A DNA stretch of 33,929 nt from Chara braunii (Eukaryota > Streptophyta > Charophyceae > Charales > Characeae). Made by a program: the position numbers and the translations under genes. The stretch covers positions 2,820,567 through 2,854,495 of the forward strand of contig BFEA01000035.1 in the NCBI GenBank assembly GCA_003427395.1, in the 5' to 3' direction. This document shows, one piece after another, positions 30,776-33,929 of this stretch (position 1 is the stretch's first letter; every line of letters begins with the position of its first letter). A model generated the notes under the pieces. The model saw only the letters and a program-made list of their open reading frames with translations. It was not told where the DNA came from and did no database searches.

Positions 30776-31320
30776 TGGGATATCGGAGGGGAAGGAGAAG
30801 GACGACAACACCTCCTTGGCGCTGTCAATCGGGCCCGCGACCGGGGCCGGCAGCAAAACCAAGGGGGATAGCCCCACCGGACCCTCAACCCCTCGATCTT
30901 CTTCAAGATGCTTTATCACTCTAGCATCATCGCCTGCTGCCCTTGATCCCCCTAGCTGCTGTATGGAAGTTCAACACCGTAAACAATAGTACCAGGTCCA
31001 AGGGCGATATTAGCAGTTGCACAATTCCATAGTATAAGCAGGTGTTGTGAGGCGTGCGGTCTTACTAGTACACACCAAGGCCACACCTTTGCCTACCGGC
31101 TAGACTTACGGCCGCCACTTCCCCCACGCTTGCCGCACGAAGGGCCGGTGTAGAACCTCACCCAGTTAGACTTTCGAGCATGGGTCGACCCTCCTATGGG
31201 TCCCATTTGGCTCGGTTCCGCCCACACTCATGCTCAGGGCGCGGAGCCATTTGTCACAGGGTCACCCACACCTAGTGTTTTGAGATGGATGGGGGTGGGC
31301 CATTGAGCGAGAGAGCTTTG
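30773..31320. other. GC-rich block, unidentified
   Basis: GC-rich compared with its surroundings, most clearly at 31040-31290 (CCGCCACTTCCCCCACGC, TTGCCGCACGAAGGGCCGG, ATGCTCAGGGCGCGGAGCC). It has no long open frame and reads like structured RNA or an organellar or transposon fragment, but I could not match it to rRNA, tRNA or intron cores. Confidence 0.3.
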
Positions 31321-31475
31321 ACATTGGGGATGTAGCTCAACTTTGTCGTTAGTGGGGACAATTTTGTTGTTCACTCGTGAGCGTTCATTTCTCGATACTT
31401 TGTCGTGTTCCCATGCAATTGCTTCTTCTAATACACAGGAAGTCCAGATGTTCCTTGGAACACTTCTCTTCTCTT

Positions 31476-31510
31476 ATGCGTAGGCCAAGTGTCTTACTTG
31501 GGCTACGCAT
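31476..31510. repeat. Strong 15-bp hairpin
   Basis: ATGCGTAGGCCAAGT, loop GTCTT, then ACTTGGGCTACGCAT: 14 of 15 positions pair. It stands alone in a T/C-rich stretch. Function unknown. Confidence 0.75.
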
Positions 31511-31585
31511 TTATTTACTAACGCAATGGTCTTATGACTTCGCTGAGGTGGGGAACACTCTTCATCCTCTTAGTCGGCCTGCGTA

Positions 31586-32200
31586 TTAACATTTTTTCCC
31601 CCCACATATTATGGATAATGTCTGTTGCTTCCCTCGCACCCTTAGTCTTTTCGGGGTTCCCACCCGCATAAACATAAGACTTGGCGACCTTCTCGACCGC
31701 CTAACACCTTTGCGGACTTCAACTAAGTAGACCATGCCCTTCTTATTCAGGCTCGAGCCGCATGCATAAAAGTTTTCATCCATAGGCAAGGGTTACATTC
31801 ACAACCCGCTTTGCTTACTATGTCTCATCTCCTCTTTTGTCGCCCGGCCTATCCGGACATAATCCAGCTCAAGACATCTTAAAGCTACTCACCTGCACAC
31901 CCAACATAATGCAAGCAGATACAATCCCCATTTGGGGTCGACACATAATCTCTCTCACATGCCTAAAAATTCTCTTTGTCCTTGGGTCAACTGACCTCTC
32001 GTTTACTTGACAACTCTTTCTAGCCCTTCTCGGACTTTGTCAACCGTCAAGCCCGTCAAGCTCTCCTCTTTCTTATCTTCTTGGTGGCACATGGGGCCGA
32101 CAACCCTCCCCTTGCCCTCTTCTTCCACCAAGCGAGATTCAAAGTTCTTTCACCGTTCATACCATGACAATGTAACAAGTGAGTGGGGGAAGGGTTAGTT
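31586..32200 (-). pseudogene. Coding-like but broken frames, unidentified
   Basis: Two minus-strand open stretches have a protein-like, charged composition: one at about 32000-32160 (reading RLVEEEGKGRVVGPMCHQED, ending VVK stop) and one at 31586-31789 (MPMDENFYACGSSLNKKGM). They are in different contexts with stops between them. No family is recognised; they may be remnants of one old gene or element. Confidence 0.25.
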
Positions 32201-32288
32201 GCATGGCAAGGGGAAAGGAAGTGAGGGTAAGGGTTGACCTTGGGATTTGGAAGAGAAGGAAAAGATAGTTTTGAAGGTTAAGGAGGAG

Positions 32289-32390
32289 GAAAAACAGAGA
32301 GAGAGGGAACGAGAGAGGAAGAGAGAGTGAGAAAGAGAGATAAGGAGAAAGAAAGGGAACGAGAGAGGAGGAGAGAGAGAGAGAGAGATA

Positions 32391-32468
<78 letters not shown>
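32289..32468. repeat. GA-rich microsatellite
   Basis: Imperfect GA/GGA/GAAA repeats lead into a perfect GA tract of about 35 units (about 32396-32468). Confidence 0.95.
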
Positions 32469-32470
<2 letters not shown>

Positions 32471-32590
32471 CCTCAGCCTAATCCGACTTACCCCTTCCTC
32501 GTCCTACCTTACTACCTATGACTCCTTCACTGACTAGCTGCCCTATATGCCTTGGCCGCGACATTGCTTGGTGACGGAGGGGAGGGGGAA

Positions 32591-33078
32591 GGTGTAAAGC
32601 AACTTGGCTATGGTGGATGGGTGAACGAGGCTAAGGTGGAAGAAGGTGTGAGGGTGCTTGGCTACGGTGGAGGGGTGAAGGGGGTGGAGGTGGAAGAAGG
32701 TGTGAAGGTGCTTGGCTATGGGGGATGGATGAAGGAGGTTGAGGTGGAAGAAGGTGCGAAGGTACTTGGCTATGGCGGATGGGTGAAGGAGGTGGAGATG
32801 GAGGTGGAGGAAGGTGTGAAGGTACTTGCCTATGGTGGATAGGTGAAGGAGGTTGAGATGGAAGAAGGTGTGAAGGTCCTTGGCTATGGTGGATGAGTGA
32901 AGAAGGTGGAGGTGGGCGAAGGTGCGAAGGTGTTTGGCTATGGTAGATGGGCGAAGGAGGTGGAGGTGGAAAAAGGTGTGAAGGTACTTGGCTTTGGTGG
33001 ATGGTTGAAGGAGGTGGAGGTGAAAGAAGTTGCGAAGGTGTTTCGTATATGGTGGATGGGTGAAGGAGGTGGAGGCTA
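32591..33078. repeat. 54-bp minisatellite, nine units
   Basis: Units start at 32591, 32645, 32699, 32753, 32813, 32867, 32921, 32975 and 33029. All are 54 bp except the fourth (60 bp, from an inserted GGAGGT-type hexamer). Each contains CTTGGCTATGGTGGATGGGT or a close variant. The period is 18 codons; the plus strand reads GVKVLGYGGWVKEVEVEE repeats but meets stops in units five and six. The minus strand stays open through all units (32543-33172, 209 codons, repeat HPSTIAKHLHTFFHLHLL). No signal of a real gene beyond openness. Confidence 0.92.
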
Positions 33079-33099
33079 CAAAACACCCACGACCGCGGT

Positions 33100-33195
33100 C
33101 ACCACAGGCACAACCACGGACCGCGGCTGAGGTCGTGAGGCCGCAGTCACCATGGGCACAACCGCGGACCACGGCCGAGGTCGCAAGGCCTCGGT
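33100..33195. repeat. 48-bp tandem repeat, two units
   Basis: 33100-33147 and 33148-33195 are diverged copies starting CACCACAGGCACAACC and CACCATGGGCACAACC. GC-rich, with CCGCGG words. Confidence 0.8.
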
Positions 33196-33359
33196 CTGCC
33201 GCGGCATGCCACGTCCAAGGGGAGAGTGGGGTGGGGGTGGGGGGTTCGGATTGGGGTTCCTTAACCCCGACTGTACCCCTTGAACAAAAAACAGTTTAAA
33301 AAATAAAATTCGGGAGGGGAGGAGGGGGGTGTGAAAAAATTTTAAAAAAAATAAAAAAA

Positions 33360-33401
33360 AATTGATTGATTGATTAAGTGATTGGTTGATTGGTTGATTG
33401 G

Positions 33402-33433
<32 letters not shown>
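33360..33433. repeat. ATTG tetranucleotide tract
   Basis: About 18 units of TGAT/TGGT, with interrupted GGTT variants in the middle. Confidence 0.9.
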
Positions 33434-33435
<2 letters not shown>

Positions 33436-33466
33436 GGTGGGGGAGGGGTCATCCGTCCCCCCTCCC

Positions 33467-33468
<2 letters not shown>

Positions 33469-33524
<56 letters not shown>

Positions 33525-33660
33525 AAATGCTCGCACACAACCACACACACGCATACACGAACACACACACACAGACATGCGCACGCCCACACACACACAC
33601 AGACACACGTGCACGTACACACACGCGCACACACACATACACATACACTGACACACAGAC
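33469..33660. repeat. CA microsatellite and CA-rich tail
   Basis: About 25 perfect CA units (33470-33519), then degenerate CA-rich sequence to about 33660, and a C-run at 33671-33681. Long open frames here on both strands are products of the repeat. Confidence 0.95.
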
Positions 33661-33738
33661 TCGCGCACGCACCCCCCCCCCACATACACACTGGCGAGTT
33701 TTTTTTTTTTCCCTAATCAATCAATAAATCAATCATGT

Positions 33739-33929
33739 GTAGCACACCGAACATGTTCGGAGTTTTTCCAAACGTCCGAACATGTTCGGGTGTTCGGCTG
33801 AACGCCACCCGAACGTGTTCGGCCGAACATATTCAAAAAAAAAAAAAAAAAAAACACTTTATTTTGTTTTTTATTTTTAACTCGAGTTTGGTTAAATTTG
33901 AGTATACCTCCAAGGCAAAAGTTGTCTGT
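33739..33929. mobile_element. Partial inverted-repeat element (MITE-like), left end
   Basis: Starts TGTAGCACACCGAAC, then a dense CGAAC/GTTCGG block including CGAACATGTTCGG palindromes (33746-33832), an A-run (33836-33854), and the core AACTCGAGTTTGG with CCTCCAAGGCAAAAGTTG (33880-33926). The same core and CGAAC block open the window in the complementary order. The element runs off the end. Confidence 0.5.

Noticed and set aside
30692-30919. Minus-strand frame with a long poly-phenylalanine
   Set aside because: Produced by the 74-nt poly(A) on the plus strand.
31326-31339. GGGGATGTAGCTCA, identical to the 5' end of plant tRNA-Ala
   Set aside because: The following bases do not form anticodon or T arms; a 14-base match alone is not enough.
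33426-33727. Long open frames rich in His/Thr or Cys/Val
   Set aside because: They are translations of the CA/GT microsatellite in several frames at once.

Overview
This is a piece of a eukaryotic nuclear genome, probably of a streptophyte (a charophyte-grade green alga or a seedless land plant). The clues are a plant-type Ty3/gypsy chromovirus primed by initiator tRNA-Met, a second long terminal repeat (LTR) element with a tRNA-Asp-type primer site, and an inserted mitochondrial fragment whose cox1 and large-subunit rRNA pieces carry group I and group II introns. I see no intact cellular protein-coding gene. The window is nested mobile elements, satellites and microsatellites, plus three places where the assembly itself looks wrong.

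Layout. 1-236 is the end of a short inverted-repeat element whose relatives also close the window (33739-33929). 237-1494 is AT-rich and holds degenerate tandem repeats, then an irregular array of a 20-bp motif (CATTCTGCTTAGAAACAATG). A 9.2-kb chromovirus (1495-10655, minus strand) has inserted inside one motif copy; the array resumes at 10656. The element is complete in outline (LTR, primer site, gag, protease, reverse transcriptase, RNase H, integrase with chromodomain, LTR) but broken by stops and frameshifts. 11007-14319 is non-coding with nothing I recognise.

14320-29936 reads best as one non-autonomous LTR retrotransposon with exceptionally long LTRs (14320-20762 and 23175-29936). Both begin TG and end ACA, and a 17-nt match to a tRNA-Asp primer site follows the first. 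The 2.4-kb interior has only a gag-like remnant and no recognisable pol. The two LTRs record later events. The 5' LTR gained a 764-bp hAT-like element and some tandem duplications. The 3' LTR gained about 1.8 kb of mitochondrial DNA: an SSU rRNA fragment, tRNA-Gly(UCC), a group II intron end, a cox1 exon, a group I intron, an LSU rRNA exon and a second group I intron. Each LTR lacks the other's insertion.

29937-33738 has a possible tRNA-derived SINE next to a 74-nt poly(A), an unidentified GC-rich block, a strong hairpin, and a satellite cluster (GA tract, nine-unit 54-bp minisatellite, 48-bp repeat, ATTG and CA tracts).

Assembly problems: a Tn5 mosaic-end mate-pair junction at 16360-16397 separates two identical 272-bp copies; a single N at 2399 separates two identical 95-bp copies; another single N lies at 2769 beside the chromovirus 3' LTR.
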